The notes under the pieces are model-generated. The model was not told the origin of the DNA. It made no database searches and was given only the letters and a program-made list of their open reading frames with translations. DNA of 44,973 nucleotides, from contig JACJWK010000023.1 in the NCBI GenBank assembly GCA_020637195.1, positions 1-44,973 of the forward strand, read 5' to 3'. Below, piece after piece: positions 33,863 through 42,736 of the stretch. This DNA comes from Microthrixaceae bacterium. GTDB taxonomy: Bacteria; Actinomycetota; Acidimicrobiia; Acidimicrobiales; DATDAH01. Each line of letters starts with the position of its first letter. Position 1 is the first letter of the stretch. Position numbers and translations under genes: made by a program.

Positions 33863-35289
33863 ATGGGGCAGCGGCCAACACCGGATCATCCTCGCGCGCC
33901 GGGCGGTCGCCGCGGAACCGCGGACGTCGTGGTCGTGGGCGCGGGGCCGGCGGGCCTGCTCGCGGCGCTGCGGGCGGCCCGTGCCGGTCACCAGGTGACC
34001 GTGCTCGAGGCCGCGGGGCACGTGGGCGGCATGGCCGCCAGCGTCGAGGTGGCGGGCCAGCGCGTCGACCTGGGCAGCCACCGGCTGCACCCGGCGGTCG
34101 ACCCCCGCCACCGGCGCCTGCTCGGCGAGCTGCTGGGCGACGACGACAGGTGCAGCCTCACAGGCGCGGCTCGCTCGGGGTCGCTGGCTGGCGTTACCTC
34201 CAGCCTCGACCTGGTGCGCCGCCTCCCGCCGGCATTCGCCGCAGTGCCGCGCGCGGCCTGACGCCATTACGTTCCGGCAGGCCAGGACGACACACCTTCG
34301 CCGAGGTGGGTGCGGGCGGGTCTCAGCCCACGGTGGCGTCGACGTTCTACAGGCCATTACGTGACCGGCTGTGGGGCGTCCTCCCGACCAGCTCGCTGGC
34401 GAACTGGCCCGGCAGCGGGTCAGCGCCCGCGTCAGGGGCGGTGCTCGCCGGCTGGTGCCCCAGCACCGCGGTCGGGCCCGGCGCCCCGGGCGACCTTCCC
34501 TGTACCCCGCCGCAGCTTCGCGGCGAAGATCTGCGAGGCCCTCGCCGGCGGCGACCGAGGCAGGCGCCGGGAATCCGCCTCGGCCGCAGTCACCAGCGTG
34601 GCACTCAGCCCCGACGAGGTCGAGGTGTCGTTCAGGCGCGCGCGAACTCATCAGCACCGGCGCCGCCTGTGGTCGACGCCGCCGCTGCCCGCTCACTTAT
34701 GGCGCACAGGACAATATTAGCCGGGGCGGAGGGTACGAAACGGCGGCCAGAGCCGCCTCAGTCACCTGGCCTCGTGCTCGTCTACCTGGTGGTGGACCGA
34801 CCCCAGTGGACCGAGTACGACGCCACTGCAGCGGACGGCCCGGTCGCCCGGCTCTCCGAGCCGAAGAACTACCGCGACGGGCCCGATCCGAGCGACCGCA
34901 CCGTGCTGTGCGCCGAGGTGCCCGCCGACGTGGGTGACGCCGCGTGGAGCCTCGCCGACGACGACCTCGGGTCGCTCGTGCGGGCTCGTCAACTCGATCT
35001 GCCCGATAGCCCGGCGCCGGTCGCGGTCGAGACCCGTCGCCTGCCCCGGGTGTACCCGCGCTACCGGGTCGGCTTCGCCGCCGACCTGGCCGGGCTCGAG
35101 GCCTGGGCCGCAGGCCAGCCCCGCCTGCTCACCTTCGGGCGCCAGGGCCTGTTCGTCCCCGACAACACCCACCACGCGCTCGCCATGGGCGACGCCGCCG
35201 CGGCCGCGCTCGGCCCCGACGGCGCGTTCGACGAGGGGTCGTGGGTCGCGGCCCGCGACGGGTTCCGCTCCCACGTGGTCGAGGACTGA
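33863..35289 (+). pseudogene. FAD-dependent oxidoreductase (protoporphyrinogen oxidase/amine oxidase-like), frame-disrupted
   Basis: The N-terminal 95 residues are clean and carry the FAD motif VVVVGAGPAGLLAALRAARA, then VLEAAGHVGGMAASVEVAGQ and VDLGSHRLHPAVDPRHRRLL. Between 34140 and 34780 the frame breaks many times, with readable pieces PSLDLVRRLPPAFAA-like, LWGV, QLAGELARQRVSA and VTSVALSPDEVEV. The final 165 residues are clean: LVYLVVDRPQWTEYDA, ARLSEPKNYRDGPDPSD, YRVGFAADLAGLEAWAAGQP and FGRQGLFVPDNTHHALAMGD, the C-terminal FAD loop. It belongs with NAD(P)-binding Rossmann oxidoreductases near HemY and desaturases. It diverges from efeU and shares its iron-box promoter, suggesting an iron- or haem-linked role. 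The substrate is unknown. Confidence 0.78.
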
Positions 35290-35328
35290 GGGGGCGCAGG
35301 GTCGGGCCGGACCGCCGCCGCGGCCACC

Positions 35329-35808
35329 TCAGTCGTCGTCGTCGTGGATCTGCTGCGACAGGTAGTTCTCGACGCCGACCTGCTCGATGAGGGTGAGCTG
35401 GGTCTCCAGCCAGTCGGCGTGGGACTCCTCGCCCTTCAGGCGCTGCTCGAGCAGCTCGCGGGTGCCGTTGTCGCCCTTGGCGACGGCCAGGGCGATGCCC
35501 CGGTTGTAGCGCTCGACCGCGGCCTTCTCGACCTCGAGGTCGAGGCCGAGCTGCTCGGGCACGGTCTCACCGACGCGGACGGTGCCGAGGCGTTGGAGGT
35601 TGGGGACGCCGTCGAGGTAGAGGATGCGCTCGATGATCTCGTCGGCGTCCTTCATCTCGTCGATGGACTCGTCGCGCACCTTCTCGGCGAGGCGCCGGTA
35701 GCCCCAGTTCTCGCACATCTTGGCGTGGACGAAGTACTGGTTGATGGCCGTCAGCTCGGCGGTCAGCACCTCGTTGAGCAGCTCGATGATCTCGGCGTCG
35801 CCCTGCAT
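35329..35808 (-). CDS. bfr: Bacterioferritin
   Basis: A clean 159-residue ferritin-like four-helix protein that forms 24-mers to store iron. Its numbering aligns with E. coli Bfr without gaps: Glu18 (TAELTAINQYF), Glu51, Met52 (haem ligand, SIDEMKDADEIIERIL), Glu94 (DLEVEKAAVERYN), Glu127 and His130 (LKGEESHADWLETQL). The ferroxidase ligand at position 54, His in E. coli, is Asp54 here. A haem-binding Met52 supports a true bacterioferritin rather than a ferritin. The ATG at 35808 has a GAGGAGCG ribosome-binding site. It follows the Bfd gene by 45 nt on the same strand, so the pair probably shares a transcript. Confidence 0.96.
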   Translation of the reverse strand: MQGDAEIIELLNEVLTAELTAINQYFVHAKMCENWGYRRLAEKVRDESIDEMKDADEIIERILYLDGVPNLQRLGTVRVGETVPEQLGLDLEVEKAAVERYNRGIALAVAKGDNGTRELLEQRLKGEESHADWLETQLTLIEQVGVENYLSQQIHDDDD

Positions 35809-35853
35809 GGTCGCTCCTCGGGGGTGGTCGCGTCGTCGGGGGGGAAGGTGGGC

Positions 35854-36034
35854 TCAGGCGGCGGTGGGCTCGGCCGCCAGGCCGAACTGCCGGAGCAGCT
35901 CGTCGATGGTGTCCTGGCAGCCGCCACTTTATCCACCGCGCCGCGCTCGGCGAGAGCGTCGGCGTCGAGCGCCCCTCGGCGATCTCGTCGCGGATGCGCC
36001 GGTCGTTCACCGCTTCGCAGTGGCACACCACCAC
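35854..36034 (-). pseudogene. bfd: Bacterioferritin-associated ferredoxin (Bfd-like), frame-disrupted
   Basis: From GTG 36034 the protein reads VVVCHCEAVNDRRIRDEIAE, which carries the first Cys-x-Cys pair of the BFD [2Fe-2S] fold. After indels the rest is readable as LDADALAER, then CQDTIDELLRQFGLAAEPTA before the stop at 35854. The second Cys pair falls at the damaged spot (gccgccactttatcc, 35921-35935), where only one Cys is recoverable. Length of about 60 residues is typical. Bfd reduces the ferric core of bacterioferritin to release iron, which fits its place directly upstream of bfr. The damage is probably sequencing error. Confidence 0.75.
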
Positions 36035-36317
36035 GGCTCAGCGCTCCGGGGTCCGGACGACGGTGCGCACGCCCTTCCGGGCCAAGGTCGGCAGCACGCC
36101 GAGACCTGCCTCGACCGGGCGCCAGTGGCGACCGAAACTGCGTGCCGCTCAGCCAGCCCGCAGCGTCAGGACGATACGCTGGCAGGTGATGCGCTCCGAC
36201 CGGCGACCGACGGCACGGTCGACCAGGCGCCTTTGGCCGTGGGCGCATCGCACCTTCCCATGTCGTTGCGGCCTACCGACCGGCCGCTGTCAACGGCGGG
36301 GGCGATCCTGAACGATC
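36035..36317 (-). other. Unassigned low-quality stretch between efeB and bfd
   Basis: About 280 nt read from minus-strand frames give no recognisable protein. One frame ends VEAGLGVLPTLARKGVRTVV just before bfd, which could be the end of a small gene or chance. No tRNA-like or clear palindromic structure is visible. Confidence 0.3.
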
Positions 36318-37522
36318 CCTCGCCCAGGTGGCGCCCGCCTCGAGCACGCCCGGCAGAGACGAAGTGCGGCTCGCCGCCCTCGGGGACGGTACTCCTCGAG
36401 CGCTACCCGCAGGCGGGCACACACCGGCAGGGCACGCTCGAGACTGCGCTGGAGGGAACGACACGAGGCCAGGCCCTGGTCGGGTGGCCGTTGCGTCAAG
36501 CCCGAATTGGCTGGCCCTTGCGCGGATGCGCTGGTCGTCGATCTCAGGGGTCAGGGTTAGCGAGGCGGATAACAGGCGTCGAGCAGAGGGTGCGATCCTT
36601 GTCCCAGGTCAGCGGCGTAGTCAGGCGCATCGGTCTCACGCTCGCCGTCGAGCAGGGGCGGATGGCGCGGAAAAAGTGGCGGAATCAGGCCATGGTGGGT
36701 CCGGTCAGGAACTCGACGAGCATGCAGCGGATGATGCGCACGACGTGGTACGTGCCGCCGACAGCCCAGGCCGCTCCAGTCCCCGTCCGGCGACCCACGC
36801 AAACGGTCACATCAGCGTCAGGTCGTCCCACGTCCGAATTGCGGTGCGCATCCACGAAGCCCATCAGGTTGCAGACGCCAGCCTCGCCCGGCCCGGCCTC
36901 GGTGCGGCAGTTTGTAGCCCTGCGACATCAGTCGAGGCCCGGCGCTCACGGGAGTGACCCGCATGAGCTGACGCAGCGCGAACAGGTTGATCTCGCAGTT
37001 CGCGCGGCGATCGTGACGAGGAGGTCGCCGTGAAAGCTACCTCTCAGGATCGAGTCAGTCGTTAGCCAGGAACGGCATGCGCTCGAAGCTCAGCCGCCGG
37101 TCGCTGGCAGACTTTCAGTCGTCAGACGGGCTGGCCCCCACCAGGATGACCACGCTCAGGTCGGCGGGCGGCGGCAGTTCCCACCACCGGTATTGCTCCG
37201 GGCGGGTAGTCAGGATCAGGTCGTCGTAGGGCACGCCCGTCATCACTGACGGATCTCGTCGGTGAGGGCCCTGAACGTCGCTCACCAGCTCGGCAGTCGG
37301 CGGCGTGGGCCGTGAGCACGGCCAGCCCGTTAGGTTGGTGGGCAGCCAGGACCCAATGGTGGGCGCCCTCGAACGGAAGGTAGCGGTGGGTGGGCGCGGA
37401 CGGGCCGTCGCCCGGTCGTCAGGGGCGCCCGTGGCGCAGGCCAGGCACGCCAGCGGCACCGCGGGAGGGCGGCACCGCCGACGCGGCGTCGGAAGGAACG
37501 TCCGCCGGGAGAGCCGGCTCAC
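36318..37522 (-). pseudogene. efeB: EfeB/DyP-type haem peroxidase, Tat-exported, heavily frame-disrupted
   Basis: The GTG at 37522 overlaps the efeO stop (GTGA) and is followed by SRLSRRTFL, a twin-arginine export motif. Across frames one reads PFEGAHH, NGLAVLTAHAAD, ELVSDVQ, VPYDDL, PPPADLSVVILVGASPSDD, LSFERMPFLAND, FHGDLLVTIAA, ALRQLMRV, NLMGFVD, GGTYHVVRIIR, PLLDGERETDAPDYAAD, DQGLASCRSLQRSLERALPV and ALEEY. These follow the order of EfeB/deferrochelatase, whose NLMGFVDG stretch holds the haem site. EfeB is a periplasmic haem protein that works with EfeO and EfeU in iron uptake. The number of indels is high throughout, and the 3' end is approximate. Confidence 0.72.
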
Positions 37523-38487
37523 GGTCGTGGCACCGACTCGAGGTCCAGGGCGCAGCCATCTGCGACTGGGTTCTCGGACAGCGTCGGCGGGGTGGCCGCC
37601 ATGGCGTCCAGTCGTCGTCAGCGGCGAGCTCAGGGTAGTCGAGGTAGCCGCCGTCGCCGTCCTCGTACTCAGCGAGCTGCTCATCGGAAGCTCAGCAAGT
37701 TAGCCTCGATGTCAAGTGTGAGCAGCTCAGGATCGGCCTCCCCGAGGGCAGGGCGAGCAGCTCGACGCCGGCCTCAGAGCCCTCGACGTTGGCGGCGAAA
37801 TCCTGAGTCGGTGTGCAGTAGCGGTCCTCCTCGCCCGTGATCTTGCCGGTGGGACCTCCTCGATCAGCTCCGGCACGCCCACCGCGAAGCGGCGGGGGGG
37901 ATCGCCATGGCGCTTTCAGCTCATCGCGCAGCGTCTGGAGATCCTCATCGAGGAAGCTGGTCGGCGAAGGGCTTTTAACCGCCTGGCGTCGTCTTCACCT
38001 CCAGAGGAGGTACTCGTGCGTGCCAGCCGGTGAAGTCAGGGTCGTCACGCCCTCGAAGTCGTCACGCAGGCGTCGATGGCGCCGTCAGCGAGCTCCTCGC
38101 CGGAAGCCGGCCACGGAGGCTCGATGCGCTCCCAGCCCTGGCAGGACAGCGGTGCGGCGTAAGCCTCCCTGGGCAGCCACGTCGCCAATGCGGACATCGG
38201 TGAAGACAGTGGTGGCCGCGATCGTCATCCACCTGCTCGAGCACGTACGCCTCGTACTCGTCGGGCAGCGGCGACTGAAGCTCGTTATCCGTGGTGGCGG
38301 CGGCATCCTCGTCGGAGATGCCGCTGGCCGAGCCCGAGCCACTGCCCGATCCCGAGCCGCTGCCCGACCCGGAGGCCGAGCCGGTCGAGCGGACGTCGCC
38401 GCCGTCGTCGCTGCACGCGGCCGCGCCGAGCACGAGGACGGCGGCGAGGGCGAGCAGCCGGAGTGGGCGGGGGGTGGGACCGGGCAC
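37519..38487 (-). pseudogene. efeO: EfeO-type iron-binding lipoprotein, frame-disrupted
   Basis: The ATG at 38487 has an AGGAG ribosome-binding site 7 nt upstream. A signal peptide (LRLLALAAVLVLGAAAC) ends in a lipobox Cys, followed by a Gly-Ser repeat linker (SGSGSGSGSGSGSAS). The mature part reads NELQSPLPDEYEAYVLEQVD, then across frames TTVFTD, RLSWERIEP-like, VAGF, DPDFTGWH and EYLLW (the HxxE metal site region near 38010), FADQL, LQTLRDELKA, DLWDFAANVEGSEA and DEYEDGDGGYLDYPELAADD. This is the EfeO peptidase-M75-like domain. EfeO binds iron outside the cell membrane and passes it to EfeU. The stop overlaps the efeB start, and an iron-box-like site lies upstream. Confidence 0.78.
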
Positions 38488-38528
38488 GGATCGTCTCCTG
38501 GGTCGGGGTCTCGGATCGACCCAGGCAA

Positions 38529-38542
38529 TTAAGCAGACCTAA
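38529..38542. promoter_or_regulatory. DtxR/IdeR-type box upstream of efeO
   Basis: TTAAGCAGACCTAA has the same TTARG-N4-CYTAA layout and 14-nt length as the box between efeU and the FAD oxidoreductase. It lies 41 nt before the efeO ATG. One half-site is off consensus. Confidence 0.5.
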
Positions 38543-38551
38543 CAGATAGAA

Positions 38552-39225
38552 TCAAGCGCGGTTGATCTCCAGGTAGACGGCGGGGACCACGTTGCGCAGG
38601 TAGGCGCCGAGGCGGATGAACGACTCCCCGTGGCTGCGGAACCGGTAGCTGATGGGCACCTCGGCGTAGCGGAAGCCCTTGGCCAGCAGGTCGAGGGTGA
38701 GGACCTGGGCGTAGTTGAAGTCGTGGATCACCTCGGCGGCGCTCGTGGCGCCGGCCGACAGCGCCCGGTAGCCGCTCTGGCCGTCGGTGATGCGCCGCCG
38801 CGGACGCGGCCTGAGCGTGAAAACGATTTGCCGAACGAGCGGTGCGCCCTCATCGACCGGGGCCCGCCCGCGAACCGGGAGCCCACGACGTAGTCGGCCT
38901 CGCCGGCGAGGACCGGGGCCACGAGGCGCTCGAGCTCGGCGGGGTCGTACTCGCCGTCGGCGTCGCAGAAGGCCGACGCCACCGCACCGCGGGCAGTGGC
39001 CTCAACGAAGAAACGAGACAGCAGCAGCGGCGCCCCAGGCCCCTCGTTAGCCGACCGAGACCACCGTGGCGCCGGCGTCCAGGCGCACGCGCAGTCGCGT
39101 CGGTGGAGCCGTCGTCGATGACGGTACTCCGGCCGGATGACCGAGCACCGTCAGCGGCGTCCAGCGCACGACGTCAGCGACCGTCGCCTCCTCGTCGTAG
39201 GCGGGAACAGCTGCGATCGGTCAGC
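38552..39225 (-). pseudogene. Family 2 glycosyltransferase (dolichol-phosphate mannosyltransferase-like), N-terminal half frame-disrupted
   Basis: The clean C-terminal part reads ASAFCDADGEYDPAELERLV (the DxD-type donor site), YVVGSRFAGGPRSM, then after a break near 38800 RRITDGQSGYRALSAGATSA, EVIHDFNYAQVLTLDLLAKG and YRFRSHGESFIRLGAYLRNV. In damaged frames upstream PAYDEEATVADVV, TVIDDGSTD and GATVVSVG can be recognised, the start of the GT2 fold. Such enzymes transfer a sugar from an NDP-sugar to a polyprenyl phosphate or similar lipid at the membrane. The stitched length of about 225 residues is normal for short GT2 members. The start is approximate. Confidence 0.8.
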
Positions 39226-39229
39226 TCAG

Positions 39230-40110
39230 GTCGTCCGGCGCCAGCCGGGGCCGCCGCCCAGGCCAGGCGGGGCCGCCAGGGTAACCTGGAGCAGCCGGAA
39301 GCGTCCGAGCCAGGCGCCGGGGGAGACGACCGCCGCGCGCCGACCACGACGAGTACGCGGTGGTGAGGCGGCTATGGACCATCTGGCGCGCAGCGGCGAG
39401 GCCCCACCCCGGCGTCGAATCCAGGCGCCGCCACGTAGGCGGCGACCGCAGCCGCTTCGTAGGTGCCAAGAAGCCGCTCAGCGCCACAGCGGCGCCACCT
39501 GGAAGCCGCCAGCCGCACCGCGGTGACCACCACCGCCTGGGCGGCGATCAGGTGCGGTCGGCCCAGTGCGACGCCACCAGGTGAGTTGCTCTCGGCCAGC
39601 CGGCCACGGTGAGCAACGACGGTGGGGCCAGGCAGGCGGACCTCGGACCAGGTGGCGCAGGCCGTGCGGCGCAGCGCCACCCCGGCCCCGCCCGGCAGCA
39701 CGGCGGCGAGCACCGCCAGAGCCCAGAGCACCGAGCAGCTCGGCGACGACCGCAGGCCCCGACGGCAGACCGAGCACCACGACGGCGCGATGTCAGCCGC
39801 CCGCAGAATACCGTCGACGACGTGGCCTCGGCGAGGACGTCGGCGGCACCACGCTGACGATGCGCAGGGGCTCGCCGAGGGCGCAGCGGCCGGGACGTGG
39901 GGTTGGCTCCAGGCCAGGTGGATGCCGGCGAGGACTGCCCAGACGACAGGTAGGGGCACCCGGCACCAGGCCTGGGCCCTGGGAGGCCGAGCCCAGACGG
40001 GGCGAGGCACCACGACAGGAGGCCAGTCGGCCATGGCCGGCGCCGCTCTGGCGGAGGGCGTCGCCGTCGACCATGAGCCGACCACTGCGGCGACGGCGGG
40101 CACGGGCCGA
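39230..40110 (-). pseudogene. Polytopic membrane protein, unidentified, heavily frame-disrupted
   Basis: Minus-strand frames hold several hydrophobic stretches: LPVVWAVLAGIHLAWSQP, FLRAADIAPSW-like, LWALAVLAAVLPGGAGVALR, LIAAQAVVVTAV and YEAAAVAAYVAA. Together they suggest a protein of about 290 residues with six or more helices, immediately upstream of the GT2 gene. A flippase-like or GT-C partner for the GT2 is possible, but I cannot assign a family. The damage is the densest in the window, and both ends are approximate. Confidence 0.4.
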
Positions 40111-40183
40111 AGCGATCGAGGCAGGACAGGCCAGGGTCGTTCGCCTGCTGGACTGACGGTCAGGTGAGGGGAGACATAGAAGG

Positions 40184-40199
40184 TTAGGTGTGGACCTTA
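40184..40199. promoter_or_regulatory. Inverted repeat TTAGGT-N4-ACCTTA
   Basis: TTAGGT (40184-40189) and ACCTTA (40194-40199) form an inverted repeat with one mismatch, 3 nt before an ATG at 40203 and upstream of the minus-strand membrane gene. Half-sites resemble those of the efe boxes but the spacing differs. The block is low quality. Confidence 0.3.
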
Positions 40200-40202
40200 C
40201 GC

Positions 40203-41590
40203 ATGCTGGTCGTCACGCGGACAGTATCGTCAGGTGCCCGACGCCCGGCTGCATAGTGGTTAATGCGCTGGCCTCGGGATCGCGATCTTGGACCTGCTGG
40301 CCGTCCCCGCGCGCCACCTACGGCAGGCGCACCACCGCCAAACGAGCCGCGGTACCTGCTCAACGCTCCTTCGCCGAGGACCTCGACCTCAGCCTCTCCG
40401 ACGAGCTGCGACGAGGCGGTGGCGGGACTTCCACGGGCCGACACGCCGGTGCGAAGACCAGGCCAGGCACGGACAGCCGCGAGGTGAGCCCCCGACCCGT
40501 TGCTGCCGTCGTGCTCGCCGCCTCGATGTGCGTCAGGGGATGGATGGGAGCCAAGCTGGCCCTCCTGCGCGCTCGCGGGGGCGCTCGCCACGGCGCAACG
40601 GCCTGGGTGGCGGTGCCATACCGCCGTCTCCCGCCGGTGCGCGCTCGGTGTCGCGGGCGGCTTCCGCCGCCTCGCCGCCAGTGGCCTACGGCGCAGGTGT
40701 ACCCCAGGCGCCGGCAGCGCTGGCGTCACCGTCGCGCCGTCAGGGCTGACCGGGCCCCTGGCTGGCGGCCAGCTGGTGCTGGAGCACCTGCCGTCGTGGC
40801 GCTGCCCTGGCTGGCGCGAAGTACGTCCCAGTGGCCAGGGTGCTCGCCCTGCTCGCCCTCGTCGCCCTCTGGCGGCGGGGCGACCGCCAGTGCGGATGAA
40901 AAACTGCGACCGCTCGCCGCCGCCGGGAGTGGCCTTCGTGGCGCTCCTGCGTCGTCTGGAGGCTGGACCGTCTACGCACGCCGCCGGCGACCACTTCGCC
41001 GGACCGGGCGAAGGGCCTCGGTGGTGGGGGTCGACCGGACTACCTCAGGCGCACTTAGCGGGTCCTGCGGTCACTCGTCGACGGTCCTTCCAGGCTCATC
41101 CGATGGGCGCCCGTATTCCTGCTCGCCGTCGTGATAGCCCTCGGTACGCTCGCCCGCCGCCGGCCGCCAGCGTAACGCTGGCCCTTCCACTTTGCTGCAG
41201 GCTGGGCCACCTGCAAATCGCCCTCACGACCACGGATGGTGGTGGCCCAGCCGTCAGGTAAATCGTGGTGGTACCCCTCGCCGTGATGGTACGGCACGCG
41301 TAGTGGCTCGAAGCGTCACCGGCACTGGCGGCGTTCGCCCACAGCGCAGTCGTGGGCGCATCAGCTGGCTGTGGCTGGTGGCGGGTGCTGCGGGAGCGCC
41401 TGCGCCTCATCATCGACGACGCCGGCCGACCGGCGGACCGTGGGTGCGCCTGGCGCGTCCGCGCACCGGACTTCCCGCCAGCCAGGGCGCGCACCCGCGG
41501 TGCTGGCCGTGCTGTGGGCAGTGGTGCTGGTGGGGCTGGCGGCGTGGGGGTGGCGCAGCGAGCGTCGGTCAGACGCCGACTTAGACCCGA
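40203..41590 (+). pseudogene. Unidentified membrane protein(s), heavily frame-disrupted
   Basis: The plus strand is the better candidate for coding. Early frames read LDLLAVPARHL, LNAPSP, LDLSLSDELR, AVAGLPRADTPVR and WMGAK followed by LLRARGGAR, which faintly recalls DUF58 proteins. Later frames contain likely helices: RVLALLALVALWRRGDRQ near 40837, WAPVFLLAVVIALGTLARRR near 41104 and AVLAVLWAVVLVGLAAWGWR near 41499. Whether this is one gene or two cannot be decided. It converges on the DtxR-type regulator gene. I assign no function. Confidence 0.35.
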
Positions 41591-42277
41591 CAGCGCGCTG
41601 GTGGCCAGCGCCTGCCAGGATGCAGGCGCTGGCGAAGTTGCCGAGCCCACGTGGCGACCGTCGATCTCGACCGTGAGGAGTGCAAATCCGGGTGACCTGC
41701 GGTACAGCCGTGCCGGACCGGCGGCCCGCTTAAGACGTCGGACTCCTCGAGAACTCGAGCAGCCCGGCAGTGAACTCCGAAGCTCCTCGGGGATGCGCGA
41801 CGCAGTGAACCCGTCACCCGGCGAGAGCTGGTCGAGCGTGACCGTGGACGGCTCGGTGTAGTCGGTGCCGGGGATGGGGTTGCCGTGGGGGCACGTGGTG
41901 GGGTCGCCCAGCACCCGCAACATGGCCTCCTCGACCGGCTCGGAGATGACGTGCTCCCACTTGCCCGCCTCGGTGTGGGCGTCGGCCCACGACAGCCCGA
42001 GGATGTCGGTGAGGAAGCGCTCGGCCAGGCGGTGGCGCCGCACCACCCGTTCGGCGAGGCGCAGGCCGTCGGTCGTGAGCCGGATCGTGCCGTCCACCGC
42101 GACGAGGCCCTCGGCCTCCATCCGGCGGATCATCTCCGACACCGCCGGGCGCGACACCTCGAGCCGGTCGGCGATGCGGGCCTGGATCACCTCGACCGCG
42201 TCCTCGTGGAGCTCGAAGATGGCCTCGCAGTACTCCTCGAACGCCGGGTGGAATTCGGGGGTCCGATACTCGGCCAT
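41590..42277 (-). pseudogene. ideR: DtxR/IdeR family metal-dependent repressor, C-terminus frame-disrupted
   Basis: The first 155 residues are clean: a winged helix (AIFELHEDAVEVIQARIADR, LEVSRPAVSEMIRRMEAEGL), the dimer/metal domain (RHRLAERFLTDILGLSWADA, HTEAGKWEHVISEPVEEAML, DPTTCPHGNPIPG) with the Cys, Glu and His metal ligands of DtxR, and the start of an FeoA/SH3-like domain (TVTLDQLSPGD). From about 41825 the frame shifts, but LEESDVLSG, LLTVEIDGRHVG and SACILAG remain readable. It represses iron uptake genes when Fe2+ is bound. The ATG at 42277 has TACACT ending 6 nt upstream. The efe boxes in this window are plausible targets. The stop is approximate. Confidence 0.85.
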
Positions 42278-42283
42278 GGTTGG

Positions 42284-42289
42284 AGTGTA
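42284..42289 (-). promoter_or_regulatory. -10 element (TACACT) of the DtxR-type gene
   Basis: On the minus strand TACACT is followed by ccaacc and ATG, a 6-nt spacing without a Shine-Dalgarno sequence. Confidence 0.5.
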
Positions 42290-42304
42290 GGCAGCCGACC
42301 CCGT

Positions 42305-42310
42305 TAGCGT
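42305..42310 (+). promoter_or_regulatory. -10 element (TAGCGT) of the cupredoxin gene
   Basis: TAGCGT ends 7 nt before the GTG at 42318, in the 40-nt gap shared with the divergent DtxR-type gene. Confidence 0.5.
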
Positions 42311-42317
42311 TCGGGCC

Positions 42318-42713
42318 GTGACCGAGTCCCGTACAGGTACCCGAACCCTCCGCCGGCCCGTCGCCGTCCTGCTCGTCGCCCTGCTCGGGCTCGGCGCAGC
42401 GGCCTGCGGCAGCGACGACGACGCCGGCGGCCCCCCCGGGTCGCTCCCCCCGGGCGACGTGGTGCTCGTCGCCGACAACATCGCCTGGGACAAAGACGAG
42501 CTCCAGGCGCCCGCCGACACCGACTTCACGATCGTCATCGACAACCAGGACGACGGCGTCCAGCACAACCTGGACATCAAGGAGACCGAGTTCAAGACCG
42601 AGCTCGAGACCGGCGTGTCGGCCCAGGTGCTGCGGATCAACCTCCCCGCCGGCGAGTACGACTACATCTGCGACCTGCACCCGAACATGACGGGCACCCT
42701 CACCGTCTCGTAG
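42318..42713 (+). CDS. Cupredoxin-domain lipoprotein
   Basis: A 131-residue protein starting at GTG 42318. The signal peptide (PVAVLLVALLGLGAAACGSD) ends in a lipobox Cys. The mature domain is a plastocyanin/azurin-like cupredoxin: VVLVADNIAWDKDELQAPAD, FTIVIDNQDDGVQHNLDI with the first His, and YDYICDLHPNMTGTLTVS with the Cys-His-Met ligands, giving a complete type-1 copper site. It would sit on the outer face of the membrane and carry electrons or bind copper. It is divergent from the DtxR-type gene, with a separate leaderless promoter. Confidence 0.9.
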   Translation: MTESRTGTRTLRRPVAVLLVALLGLGAAACGSDDDAGGPPGSLPPGDVVLVADNIAWDKDELQAPADTDFTIVIDNQDDGVQHNLDIKETEFKTELETGVSAQVLRINLPAGEYDYICDLHPNMTGTLTVS

Positions 42714-42736
42714 CCGCGGGTGGCACACCCCACCCG

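Noticed and set aside
38350..38410. A simple-sequence repeat near 38350-38390 as a possible phase-variation tract
   Set aside because: It encodes the Gly-Ser linker after the EfeO lipobox and is an imperfect codon repeat with mixed synonymous codons, so it is better read as a flexible spacer.
41096..42640. A 514-residue DtxR-type fusion protein suggested by one long minus-strand frame
   Set aside because: The upstream 121 codons are antisense to the cupredoxin gene and the downstream part is read-through in a damaged block; the repressor itself starts at 42277.
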